From Candidatus Endomicrobium labiotermitis (GTDB lineage: Bacteria; Elusimicrobiota; Endomicrobiia; Endomicrobiales; Endomicrobiaceae), in assembly GCA_009778965.1 (NCBI GenBank), contig WRFE01000007.1, forward strand, positions 1-40,956: a DNA stretch of 40,956 nucleotides, written 5' to 3'. How positions within the stretch are numbered: the first letter of the stretch is position 1; each line of letters begins with the position of its first letter. Both the position numbers and the translations under genes were made by a program. Of this stretch, positions 17,276 to 24,171 are shown one piece after another. Below the pieces are notes generated by a model that did not search any database, was not told where the DNA came from, and saw nothing but the letters and a program-made list of their open reading frames with translations.

Positions 17276-17941
17276 ATGAAAAAGTTTTTCATGGTTTTAC
17301 TAAGTGTTTGTTTTATAATTCCATCCTTGGTTTTCGCGCAGAATTCCGGTGATATTCAAGGCATTTCACCGGTGGGTTTTAACAGAGTACCGACCCGTTA
17401 TCATCATTTCGGTGTTTGGCATCCGACATGGACACATCGCAGACATATGTCTATGTGGCGCTACGATCCGTTTTTCCACAGACATCATTTTCAAGTAAGA
17501 CCCGTAGTAAGAGTCGTTAATGTCACGCCTCCGGATCCTTTAAGATATGAACGTGAAAGAGAAAGGCAGGAAGCCGCAAGAGAAGCGCGGAGAAATCTTT
17601 CCGCGATAACCGTATTAAACGAAAGGTTTTCCAGAGTCTTTTCCAGCGCCGCGCCGCCTGCCCCTATGGCTGAAATAACAATTGTAAATAATTCGGATTT
17701 GGCTATATCTAAAATATTTTTCAGGGGAAGAATTGAAACCCATATAACAAACAGAGTTTTAATAGACGATACTTTCAATTTTGTGCTTCCACGGCATCTT
17801 CAGCCGGGGGAACGAGCAAATTACAGAATACCTTTAAGTTCTTTTAGAGGCTGGACAAACGTAAGACCGCCGGACATGGCAAGATTTACAGTTATGGTTA
17901 CGGGAGTAGTAACGTCTTCGGGTGAAAATGTAAGGAATTAA
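17276..17941 (+). CDS. Exported protein of unknown function, paralogue A
   Basis: A 221-residue protein with a signal peptide (basic start, hydrophobic core, cleavage expected after VFA near residue 21). A His-rich, aromatic stretch (YHHFGVWHPTWTHRRHMS near 42-59) is followed by a charged helical segment and a beta-rich C-terminal domain of about 85 residues. The C-terminal domain (AEITIVNNSDLAISKIFFRG, then FVLPRHLQPGE) is clearly shared with the next gene. A GAGG ribosome site precedes the ATG. It is probably periplasmic or surface exposed; I do not recognise a named family. It is unrelated to the purine genes around it. Confidence 0.6.
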   Translation: MKKFFMVLLSVCFIIPSLVFAQNSGDIQGISPVGFNRVPTRYHHFGVWHPTWTHRRHMSMWRYDPFFHRHHFQVRPVVRVVNVTPPDPLRYERERERQEAAREARRNLSAITVLNERFSRVFSSAAPPAPMAEITIVNNSDLAISKIFFRGRIETHITNRVLIDDTFNFVLPRHLQPGERANYRIPLSSFRGWTNVRPPDMARFTVMVTGVVTSSGENVRN

Positions 17942-17945
17942 AAGT

Positions 17946-18024
17946 TGTCATTCCGGACTACGATCCGGAATCCATTTTTAAAAGTAACGTGGATTGCCAC
18001 GGGGCTTTGCCCCTCGCAATGACA
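17946..18024. repeat. TGTCA palindromic repeat, hybrid arms
   Basis: The left arm is of the 'CATTCCGG...CCGGAATCCA' type and the right arm of the 'TGGATTGC...CTCGCAATGACA' type, joined by an AT-rich linker. Hairpins are CCGGA/TCCGG and GGGG/CCCC. This shows that the two arms are exchangeable modules. Confidence 0.8.
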
Positions 18025-18036
18025 GCAAAGGAATTT

Positions 18037-18675
18037 ATGAAAAAAATATTATTTTCTTTATCAGCTTTTTTAATGTTTAACGCGTTTTGTTTTGCCTGGT
18101 GGGATTATGAAGACAGACCTTTTTACGAGGGTTATGACTATTATTATGACGGTCAAGACGGATGGGTAAACGGTTATCCGTGGCCGCCGCCGTCGCGTAT
18201 AGAATATAAAGCCTATTTTCAGCAAAACTCAGGCGATTTAGAGGAAATGTATTCGCTTCAGGCAAGAAAAGCCGCTGAAGACGCATATGATCAGGTTTTG
18301 ACGCTTATAACCGTTCCGAACGCGAAAATCTATTCTGTCAGTAATGCGCCAAAAGCGGAAATAACCGTTAATAATAATTCGCAATATTCCATAAAAAAGG
18401 TTTATTTTATAGGCGCGGTTATATCCAAAAATACTAATAAAATTATCGCGGACGGTTCTTTCAGTTATGTTTTGCCTAATACGCTTTTGCCTTTAAATAA
18501 AGAAATATGTAAAATTCCTTTAGACAAAGCTTTTAATATACAGCATTCCGATATGTTTGATTTTCAAGCGAAAGTCGTCGGGATAGACACGGCAGACGGA
18601 CAGCGCATACAAAGCGGCGCTTTTACTTCAGCAGACGAACAGCAGCTTGAAGAACTTCAAAAAGATTATAGATAA
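18037..18675 (+). CDS. Exported protein of unknown function, paralogue B
   Basis: A 212-residue paralogue of the preceding gene. A signal peptide ends after CFA near residue 20; the mature protein starts with a Trp/Tyr/Asp-rich stretch (WWDYEDRPFYEGYDYYYDG). The C-terminal beta domain (KAEITVNNNSQYSIKKVYFIG, then YVLPNTLLPLNKE) aligns with paralogue A. I chose ATG 18037 because AAAGGA lies just before it; the open frame upstream is the repeat at 17946. The two genes are separated only by that repeat, consistent with tandem duplication followed by divergence of the N-terminal half. Confidence 0.6.
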   Translation: MKKILFSLSAFLMFNAFCFAWWDYEDRPFYEGYDYYYDGQDGWVNGYPWPPPSRIEYKAYFQQNSGDLEEMYSLQARKAAEDAYDQVLTLITVPNAKIYSVSNAPKAEITVNNNSQYSIKKVYFIGAVISKNTNKIIADGSFSYVLPNTLLPLNKEICKIPLDKAFNIQHSDMFDFQAKVVGIDTADGQRIQSGAFTSADEQQLEELQKDYR

Positions 18676-18694
18676 CTAAATTCCTATTTAGTTT

Positions 18695-18736
18695 TGTCAC
18701 CCTCTCCTTACTCCTCTTCCTCGTCAGGGAGAGGGT
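18695..18736. repeat. Intergenic inverted repeat ACCCTCTCC/GGAGAGGGT
   Basis: Starts TGTCA and has 9-bp inverted ends ACCCTCTCC and GGAGAGGGT around a pyrimidine-rich spacer. The gap 18676-19033 contains no gene, only this element, the one at 18758-18790, and the full element at 18829-18928. Confidence 0.55.
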
Positions 18737-18757
18737 TGCCTTTGTCGTTATAAGTTT

Positions 18758-18790
18758 TGTCACTCTGAGCAAAGCCGAAGGGTCGAGTAG
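18758..18790. repeat. TGTCA repeat, 'ctctgagc' half-element
   Basis: TGTCACTCTGAGCAAAGCC followed by GAAGGGTCGAG matches the start of the element at 22957. The right arm is missing. Confidence 0.55.
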
Positions 18791-18828
18791 TTCATATTTT
18801 TAAGCAATTTCAACAACTAGCGCTTCGC

Positions 18829-18928
18829 GTCATTGCGAGGAGATACGAAGTATCGACGCGGCAATCCAAGTTGTCTCTTGAAAAAAATGGATTGCTTCTT
18901 CGCAACTTTCGTTGCTCATCGCAATGAC
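18829..18928. repeat. TGTCA palindromic repeat, full element
   Basis: Left arm GTCATTGCGAG to GCAATCCA with hairpin GATAC-gaa-GTATC; right arm TGGATTGC to GCAATGAC. The AT-rich linker between the arms is about 19 bases. Confidence 0.8.
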
Positions 18929-19016
18929 GGCTAAAGATAACGCAATAGCATACAAAACCGGTTTTAAACAACAACTGCTTATATGCATTCTTTCTTATGA
19001 CTTTTCAATCAGTTTT

Positions 19017-19025
19017 TGCTATAAT
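19017..19025 (+). promoter_or_regulatory. Extended -10 promoter of the pyr operon, possibly leaderless
   Basis: TG-C-TATAAT ends only 8 bases before the pyrK ATG at 19034. A start site 6-8 bases after the -10 box would fall at or next to the ATG, and no ribosome site is present. The nearest -35 candidate (TTATGA, 18995-19000) is weak. Confidence 0.5.
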
Positions 19026-19033
19026 TAACAATT

Positions 19034-19822
19034 ATGGCAAAACGCTTTGATAAAACATACAAAATCATTTCAAATAAAGAATTATGCGCGGACTATTTTG
19101 AGCTGAAAATAAAAGCTGATGCGGAGATAATTAAAGCTTGTAATCCGGGTCAATTTTTTATGATTTCAGCGCCGGGTGTTTTTTTACGCCGTCCGATAAG
19201 CATACACGACGCGAAAAACGGCATTATTTCTTTTTTGTATAAAATTGTGGGAAAAGGCACAAAAATATTGTCCGAGATACAATCGGGTGAAATTTCAATG
19301 CTTGGTCCTTTAGGCAACGGTTATAATGTTTCCGCTGTTTCTAATCCGGTTATAGTTGCAGGCGGCACAGGCATTGCTTCCGTACACTTCTTAGCAGTTA
19401 AGCTAAAAAACAAGGGAACCTTGTATTACGGCGCGAAAACAAAAAAAGATTTGTTATGCTTAGACAAATTCAAAAAAGCTGGCTGGAAAATTATTGTTTC
19501 CACCGAAGATGGTTCAAAAGGTTATAAAGGGTTTATTACAGAAGCATTAAAAGAAAAAATTACGAATTACGAATTACAAATTACGAATGATAAATCAGCG
19601 GCAATACAAAAACCGATTCTATACGTTTGCGGACCGACGCCAATGATGAAAGCGGTTATAAAAATAGCAAAAGAAAAAAATATAAACGGATATGCCTCTC
19701 TTGAAGAAAAAATGGCATGCGGTATAGGCAACTGCCAAGGCTGCGCGGTAAAAGTATCCGGTAAAACCAAAATGACGTGCAAAGACGGTCCTGTATTTAG
19801 AATAGAGGATATTGAGATATGA
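19034..19822 (+). CDS. pyrK: Dihydroorotate dehydrogenase electron transfer subunit PyrK
   Basis: PyrK carries FAD and a [2Fe-2S] cluster and passes electrons from class 1B dihydroorotate dehydrogenase to NAD. The 262-residue protein shows the FAD-binding RRPISIHD region near 52-59, the VAGGTGIAS nucleotide-binding motif near 110-118, and the cluster ligands CGIGNCQGC plus a later Cys (MTCKDGP) in the last 40 residues. A segment near residues 177-187 (ITNYELQITND) is encoded by a dispersed repeat (19559-19590), absent from typical PyrK as I know it. pyrD follows after an intervening Fic gene. Confidence 0.92.
   Translation: MAKRFDKTYKIISNKELCADYFELKIKADAEIIKACNPGQFFMISAPGVFLRRPISIHDAKNGIISFLYKIVGKGTKILSEIQSGEISMLGPLGNGYNVSAVSNPVIVAGGTGIASVHFLAVKLKNKGTLYYGAKTKKDLLCLDKFKKAGWKIIVSTEDGSKGYKGFITEALKEKITNYELQITNDKSAAIQKPILYVCGPTPMMKAVIKIAKEKNINGYASLEEKMACGIGNCQGCAVKVSGKTKMTCKDGPVFRIEDIEI
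19559..19590. repeat. 'attacgaatta' repeat inside pyrK
   Basis: Four tandem variants of attacgaa/attacaa. Bases 19572-19590 are identical, in reverse complement, to 58-76. It is translated in frame between the nucleotide-binding part and the CGPTPMM motif of PyrK. Confidence 0.65.
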
Positions 19823-20538
19823 GTATTCTTTCCAAATTAGCGGAAGAAAAATCCATCAAACTTAAAGGCGGATTATATCATCAGTCTCAAGTAAGATTTT
19901 GTTATAATTCAAACCGTATAGAAGGCAGCCGTTTATCAGAAGAACAAACCCGTTATATATTTGAAACAAATACTATCAACACGGCTTCGGACGATACGGC
20001 AAATGTTGATGATATTATTGAAGCAGCCAGTCATTTCACGTGTTTTGATTATATGATTGACACGGCAAGCAAAGATTTATCGGAAGATATAATTAAAGAG
20101 TTTCACCGCATATTAAAATCTAACACTTCGGATTCGAAAAAAGAATGGTTTAATGTCGGGAATTATAAATCCAAGCCAAATATGGTCGGCGATATGGAAA
20201 CAACTGCGCCGAAAGATACAGCTAAAGCGATTTCCGATTTGCTTGTTTCGTATAACGGCAAGCAGGCTGTTTCTTTTGAAGATATAGTCGAATTTCATTA
20301 CCTGTTTGAAAAGATACATCCGTTTCAAGACGGTAACGGACGCGTCGGCAGGATGATAATGTTTAAAGAGTGCCTAAAGTTTGGCGTTATGCCTTTTATT
20401 ATAGATGAACGACACAAACTTTTTTATTACAGAGGCTTGAAAGAATTTAAAACTGCGCCCGGGTATCTTTTAGACACATGCCGTTCCGCGCAAGACGTAT
20501 ATGAAAAACTTGTGATGTATTTTGAGGATAAGCAATAA
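19819..20538 (+). CDS. fic: Fic adenylyltransferase, class II (N-terminal inhibitory motif), in pyr operon
   Basis: A 239-residue Fic enzyme. The catalytic motif HPFQDGNGRVGR is complete at residues 157-168. The inhibitory motif S31-NRI-E35-G36 precedes the core, which places it in class II, where an N-terminal helix blocks ATP until relieved. The gene overlaps pyrK by 4 bases (ATGA) and ends one base before pyrD, so it is translated as part of the pyr operon. The target is unknown; a role in controlling a nucleotide enzyme is inference from position. Confidence 0.88.
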   Translation: MSILSKLAEEKSIKLKGGLYHQSQVRFCYNSNRIEGSRLSEEQTRYIFETNTINTASDDTANVDDIIEAASHFTCFDYMIDTASKDLSEDIIKEFHRILKSNTSDSKKEWFNVGNYKSKPNMVGDMETTAPKDTAKAISDLLVSYNGKQAVSFEDIVEFHYLFEKIHPFQDGNGRVGRMIMFKECLKFGVMPFIIDERHKLFYYRGLKEFKTAPGYLLDTCRSAQDVYEKLVMYFEDKQ

Positions 20539-20539
20539 A

Positions 20540-21448
20540 ATGAAACCAGATTTAAGCGTTGATTTTGCTGGAATAAAATTAAAAAATCCCGTGCTTACGG
20601 CATCGGGAACTTTCGGGTATGGTTATGAGCTTGCCGATTTGATTCCTTTAAAAAAGCTTGGCGGCATTGTCACAAAAACAATAACGCTTGAGCCTCGCCC
20701 GGGAAATCCTCAGCCAAGAATCGCCGAAGTTGAAAGCGGTATGCTTAACACAATAGGGCTTCAAAATATCGGCGTTAAAGCGTTTGTCGAAGAACCGCTT
20801 GAAAAACTCTCTAAAATCGGCGTCCCGGTATTTGTTAGCGTAGCCGGAGCCTGCCTTTCAGATTATGTTGAAACTGTTCAAATATTAAAAACACACAAGT
20901 GTGTATCGGCAATAGAATTAAACTTGTCCTGCCCGAACTTAAAGAAAAAAATAGTCTGCCACGATTTGCCTTTGATGACAGACGTTATAAAACAGGTCAA
21001 AAGAATTTCAAAAGTGCCGGTAATCGCGAAACTTTCGCCGCTTGTTAACGACATTGCGGAACTTGCTTTGACAGCCCAAAACGCGGGCGCAGACGGAATA
21101 ACTTTAACAAATACTTATCCCGCAATGGCTATAGATATAAAAACATTTAAATCCAAACTTTCTACCGTAAAAGGCGGAATGTCAGGCGCTTGTATAAAGC
21201 CAATGTCCATAAGATGCGTTTATGACGCATATCCTGCCTTAAAAGTTCCGATAATAGGCTGCGGGGGAATAATGACAGGCGAAGACGCGGTTGAATTTAT
21301 ACTTGCGGGAGCAACGGCGGTAAGCGTAGGTACGGCAAGTTTAGTATCGCCTGAAAGCCTGATAAACATTATTAACGGTATTGAAAGTGTTTTAAAAGAA
21401 AAACAGATAAAGTCGGTTAAAGACATTATTGGAATTATCAATAAGTAA
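20540..21448 (+). CDS. pyrD: Dihydroorotate dehydrogenase class 1B catalytic subunit PyrD
   Basis: Oxidises dihydroorotate to orotate with FMN, the fourth step of UMP synthesis, in complex with PyrK. The 302-residue protein has NPVLTASGTFGYG near 18-30, the ELNLSCPN motif near 136-143, a KLSPLVNDI block with the FMN-contacting Lys, and the C-terminal phosphate-binding GCGGIMTGEDAVEF and AGATAVSVGTA segments. I start at ATG 20540 with GAGGAT upstream; an in-frame extension to 20522 overlaps the Fic gene and is unlikely. The pyrK partner upstream supports class 1B. Confidence 0.95.
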   Translation: MKPDLSVDFAGIKLKNPVLTASGTFGYGYELADLIPLKKLGGIVTKTITLEPRPGNPQPRIAEVESGMLNTIGLQNIGVKAFVEEPLEKLSKIGVPVFVSVAGACLSDYVETVQILKTHKCVSAIELNLSCPNLKKKIVCHDLPLMTDVIKQVKRISKVPVIAKLSPLVNDIAELALTAQNAGADGITLTNTYPAMAIDIKTFKSKLSTVKGGMSGACIKPMSIRCVYDAYPALKVPIIGCGGIMTGEDAVEFILAGATAVSVGTASLVSPESLINIINGIESVLKEKQIKSVKDIIGIINK

Positions 21449-21468
21449 CAGATTATAAATATAGGGTT

Positions 21469-21536
21469 TGTCATACCGGTGAAAACCGGCATCCATTTTT
21501 AGTCAACTTGGATTCCGAATCAAGTTCGGAATGACA
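21469..21536. repeat. TGTCA palindromic repeat between pyrD and pyrF
   Basis: TGTCATACCGGT to ATCCA (hairpin CCGGT/ACCGG), linker TTTTTAGTCAACT, then TGGATTCCG to GGAATGACA (hairpin TCCGAA/TTCGGA). Confidence 0.8.
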
Positions 21537-21547
21537 ATACGAAGAGA

Positions 21548-22195
21548 ATGAAAAAGACAATACTTGCATTAGACGTGTATGATTTTGCAAAAGCCGAACA
21601 GCTTGTAAAAGACACTAAGGATTATATTGATATTTACAAAGTCGGTCCGATACTCTTTTTGCAGTCGGGCAAAGAAATAATTAAGATGATAAAATCTTAC
21701 GGTAAAGAAATATTTTTGGATTTGAAATTTCATGATATTCCGGCGACCGTTCAAAGAGCCGTACAGTCTGCAAAAGAACTCGGCGTTTACAGTTTGACCG
21801 TTCATTCAATAGGCGGGGAAGAAATGTTAAAAGCCGCGGTTTCCGTTGAAAACAGACCAAAAATCTGGGCTGTAACTGTGCTTACAAGCCAGGTTACAAC
21901 GCCGGAAGAAGTTATAAAAAGAGCAAAACTTGCCAAAGACTGCGGAGTTGACGGAGTAATCGCATCGCCGCTTGAAGTGGCTCTTATAAAAAAAGAATGC
22001 GGTAAAGATTTTCAGGTTGTAACGCCCGGAATAAGACCTGCAAAAGCTGACGATGATCAAAAAAGAGTGGCTACCCCTGAAAGCGCGGTAAAAGACGGAG
22101 CGGATTTTATAGTTGTGGGAAGACCTATTTTGGAAGCGGCAAATCCCGGAGAAACAGCGAAAAGTATAGATGATGTAATAAAAAATATAAAATAA
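21548..22195 (+). CDS. pyrF: Orotidine 5'-phosphate decarboxylase PyrF
   Basis: Decarboxylates OMP to UMP, the last step of the de novo pathway. The 215-residue protein has LALDVYDF near the start, YKVGPILFL near 30, the catalytic FLDLKFHDIPATV block near 57-69, and the C-terminal GADFIVVGRPI phosphate-binding motif. Length fits the short bacterial family. The start at 21548 has only a weak GAAGAG site. It is separated from pyrD by a palindromic repeat but is probably in the same transcript. Confidence 0.95.
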   Translation: MKKTILALDVYDFAKAEQLVKDTKDYIDIYKVGPILFLQSGKEIIKMIKSYGKEIFLDLKFHDIPATVQRAVQSAKELGVYSLTVHSIGGEEMLKAAVSVENRPKIWAVTVLTSQVTTPEEVIKRAKLAKDCGVDGVIASPLEVALIKKECGKDFQVVTPGIRPAKADDDQKRVATPESAVKDGADFIVVGRPILEAANPGETAKSIDDVIKNIK

Positions 22196-22196
22196 A

Positions 22197-22292
22197 AGAT
22201 GATGAGAAGGTGAGAGTATGAGAGGTTGAGCAACAGATTTGTCTTTGTTTTTACCCAACTTCTCAACATCCCATCATCTAATCTTCTAACAC
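22197..22292. repeat. Second repeat family, full inverted copy
   Basis: Left end AAGATGATGAGAAGGTGAG, right end CTCAACATCCCATCATCT: imperfect inverted ends over about 95 bases. Related copies at 17061 and 25509 have the same ends and a similar centre. Confidence 0.65.
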
Positions 22293-22305
22293 GGAGTGTT
22301 AACAA

Positions 22306-22881
22306 ATGGATCAAAACGAAGTCAAAGAACTATTCAAAAAGAATAACGCGTTGTTAAACGGACATTTCAAACTTTCAAGCGGCTTGCATTCGGACACTTA
22401 CTTTCAGTCGGCATTGATTATACAGCATCCGGCAGAAACCGAAAAACTCGCGAAAGAGCTTGCGAAAAAGATTAAAGAAAGCAACATTAAAGTTGACGCT
22501 GTAGTTTCTCCTGCTATGGGCGGGGTTATTATAGGGCACGAAATGGGCAGAGCCTTAGGCACGCGTGCGGTATTTACCGAAAGAGTTGACGGAGCTGTAA
22601 CGCTTAGAAGAGGTTTTTCAATAGAAAAAGGCGAAAAAGTTGTGGTTGTAGAAGATGTTATTACTACCGGACTTTCCACGCAGGAAGTTATAGACGCTTT
22701 GAAAAAATATGAAGCAGATGTGGTTGCGGTGGTTTCTCTTGTTGACAGAAGCGCCGGAAAAGTTGATTTTGGCGTTCCTAGGTTTTCATTACTGAGCCTT
22801 GATGTGAAAAGTTATAAAGAAGAAGAATGCCCTATGTGCAAAGACGGCGGCACGGCAATAAAACCGGGAAGCAGGAAATAA
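22306..22881 (+). CDS. pyrE: Orotate phosphoribosyltransferase PyrE
   Basis: Joins orotate and PRPP to give OMP. The 191-residue protein has the FKLSSGLHSDTYFQSA start region, the AMGGVIIGHEMGRALG block and the PRPP-binding motif VVVEDVITTGLST near residues 109-121. A C-terminal ECPMCKDGG...PGSRK tail is typical of one bacterial PyrE group. A GGAG site 6 bases upstream supports the ATG. It follows pyrF after the repeat at 22197. Confidence 0.95.
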   Translation: MDQNEVKELFKKNNALLNGHFKLSSGLHSDTYFQSALIIQHPAETEKLAKELAKKIKESNIKVDAVVSPAMGGVIIGHEMGRALGTRAVFTERVDGAVTLRRGFSIEKGEKVVVVEDVITTGLSTQEVIDALKKYEADVVAVVSLVDRSAGKVDFGVPRFSLLSLDVKSYKEEECPMCKDGGTAIKPGSRK

Positions 22882-22883
22882 CG

Positions 22884-22920
22884 GCAATTAACAATTAATA
22901 AATAACAAATAATAATTAAA
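22884..22920. repeat. AT-rich 'caattaacaattaat' repeat
   Basis: Short units attaa/aacaa/aataa, similar to both ends of the element at 36083-36206. Confidence 0.4.
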
Positions 22921-22956
22921 ACAGAATTATTCTTTTTAGATGCAGTTGTCTCAAGT

Positions 22957-23040
22957 TGTCACCCTGAGCGAAGTCGAAGGGTCTGCCGTTGAAATGCAGG
23001 TGTTTCGACTACGCAACTATGTTGCTCCGCTCAACATGAC
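22957..23040. repeat. TGTCA palindromic repeat, 'ccctgagcg' subtype
   Basis: The reverse-orientation counterpart of the element at 17162-17246, starting TGTCACCCTGAGCG and ending CGCTCAACATGAC. Confidence 0.75.
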
Positions 23041-23081
23041 GACTATGCATGTCAGAAGATAATTCCGAAAGGAAAAACAAA

Positions 23082-24044
23082 ATGGCAATTACTTACAAAA
23101 AAGCGGGCGTAAACATTGACGCAGGAAATGAACTTGTTAAAAGAATAAAAAAGAAACTTCCGAAAATCGGCGGTTTCGGCGGATTATTTCCTATTGACGG
23201 GACAAAATATAACCTTGTCAGCTCCACAGACGGCGTTGGGACAAAACTAAAAATCGCTTTTCTTGTAAATAAACACGATACCGTAGGCATAGACCTTGTA
23301 GCTATGAACGTAAACGACCTAATTTGCGTTGGCGCGAAACCGCTTTTCTTCTTAGATTATTTTGCCTGCGGAAAACTTAATGTAGGACAGGCTGAAAACG
23401 TTATAAAAGGAATCGCAAAAGGCTGCGAAATCTCAGGTTCACAGTTAATCGGCGGGGAAACTGCCGAAATGCCGGGTTTTTATAAAGACGGCGAATACGA
23501 TTTGGCGGGATTTTCAGTAGGAATAATTGAAAAAGGCAAAGAAATTACCGGAAAAAATATAAAATCCGGTGACGTTATTATCGGTCTGCCGTCAAGCGGA
23601 CCTCACTCAAACGGATATTCTTTAATAAGAAAAGTTTTTTCAGAAGCGGAACTTAAAAAATACTCTAAAGAATTGCTTGCGCCCACAAAAATTTACGTTA
23701 AAGAAATTCTTGCAGCGTTAAAAAAGTTTAATTCAAAAAAACAAAATATTACGGGTATTGCGCATATAACAGGCGGAAGCTTTTACGATAAAATAGAAAG
23801 AATTTTACCTCAAAACGCAAGAGTTGTAATCGAGAAAAATTCATGGAATGTCCCGAAAGTTTTTAAACTTGTGCAGCAAAAAGGAAATGTCCCTGAAAAA
23901 GATATTTACAGAACACTCAATATGGGCATAGGTATGGTTGTTATAGTCAGACCTGAAGCTGCGCTTGCGGTAAAAAAATCCTTTAAAGGCGCGAAAGCAA
24001 TCGGTTACATTAAAAAAGGCGAACGCGGAGTGGAGATTATTTAG
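23082..24044 (+). CDS. purM: Phosphoribosylformylglycinamidine cyclo-ligase PurM
   Basis: Forms AIR from FGAM with ATP in purine synthesis. The 320-residue protein has the DGVGTKLKIA motif near 50-59, the DLVAMNVNDLICVGAKPLFFLDYFA block near 72-96, GGETAEMPGFY near 124-134 and GLPSSGPHSNGYSL near 164-177. Length is slightly below the usual 340-350. I start at ATG 23082 with AAAGGA upstream; the open frame back to 23049 comes from the repeat and leader sequence. Confidence 0.95.
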   Translation: MAITYKKAGVNIDAGNELVKRIKKKLPKIGGFGGLFPIDGTKYNLVSSTDGVGTKLKIAFLVNKHDTVGIDLVAMNVNDLICVGAKPLFFLDYFACGKLNVGQAENVIKGIAKGCEISGSQLIGGETAEMPGFYKDGEYDLAGFSVGIIEKGKEITGKNIKSGDVIIGLPSSGPHSNGYSLIRKVFSEAELKKYSKELLAPTKIYVKEILAALKKFNSKKQNITGIAHITGGSFYDKIERILPQNARVVIEKNSWNVPKVFKLVQQKGNVPEKDIYRTLNMGIGMVVIVRPEAALAVKKSFKGAKAIGYIKKGERGVEII

Positions 24045-24058
24045 TTTTGTCTTTAGTC

Positions 24059-24135
24059 GTCATTGCGAGCGAAGCGCGGCAATCCACTTTGCTTTTAAAA
24101 TGGATTGCTTCGTCGTTTCACTCCTCGCAATGACA
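24059..24135. repeat. TGTCA palindromic repeat between purM and purN
   Basis: Left arm GTCATTGCGAG to GCAATCCA, 14-base AT-rich linker, right arm TGGATTGCTTCGTCG to CTCGCAATGACA. The right arm is identical in the copy at 26921. Confidence 0.85.
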
Positions 24136-24171
24136 AATTCACAAAATACTTCGTACTTAAATATAGGATAT

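Noticed and set aside
18676-19033. Missed gene or RNA gene in the gap before pyrK
   Set aside because: The gap is accounted for by three repeat elements and the pyrK promoter; no open frame with a ribosome site or RNA fold of known type was seen.
24100-24171. N-terminal extension of PurN (and likewise the 26970 extension of the GH94-like gene)
   Set aside because: Both extensions are the translated right arm of the same repeat and give identical peptides (MDCFVVSLLAMT), unrelated to either family.
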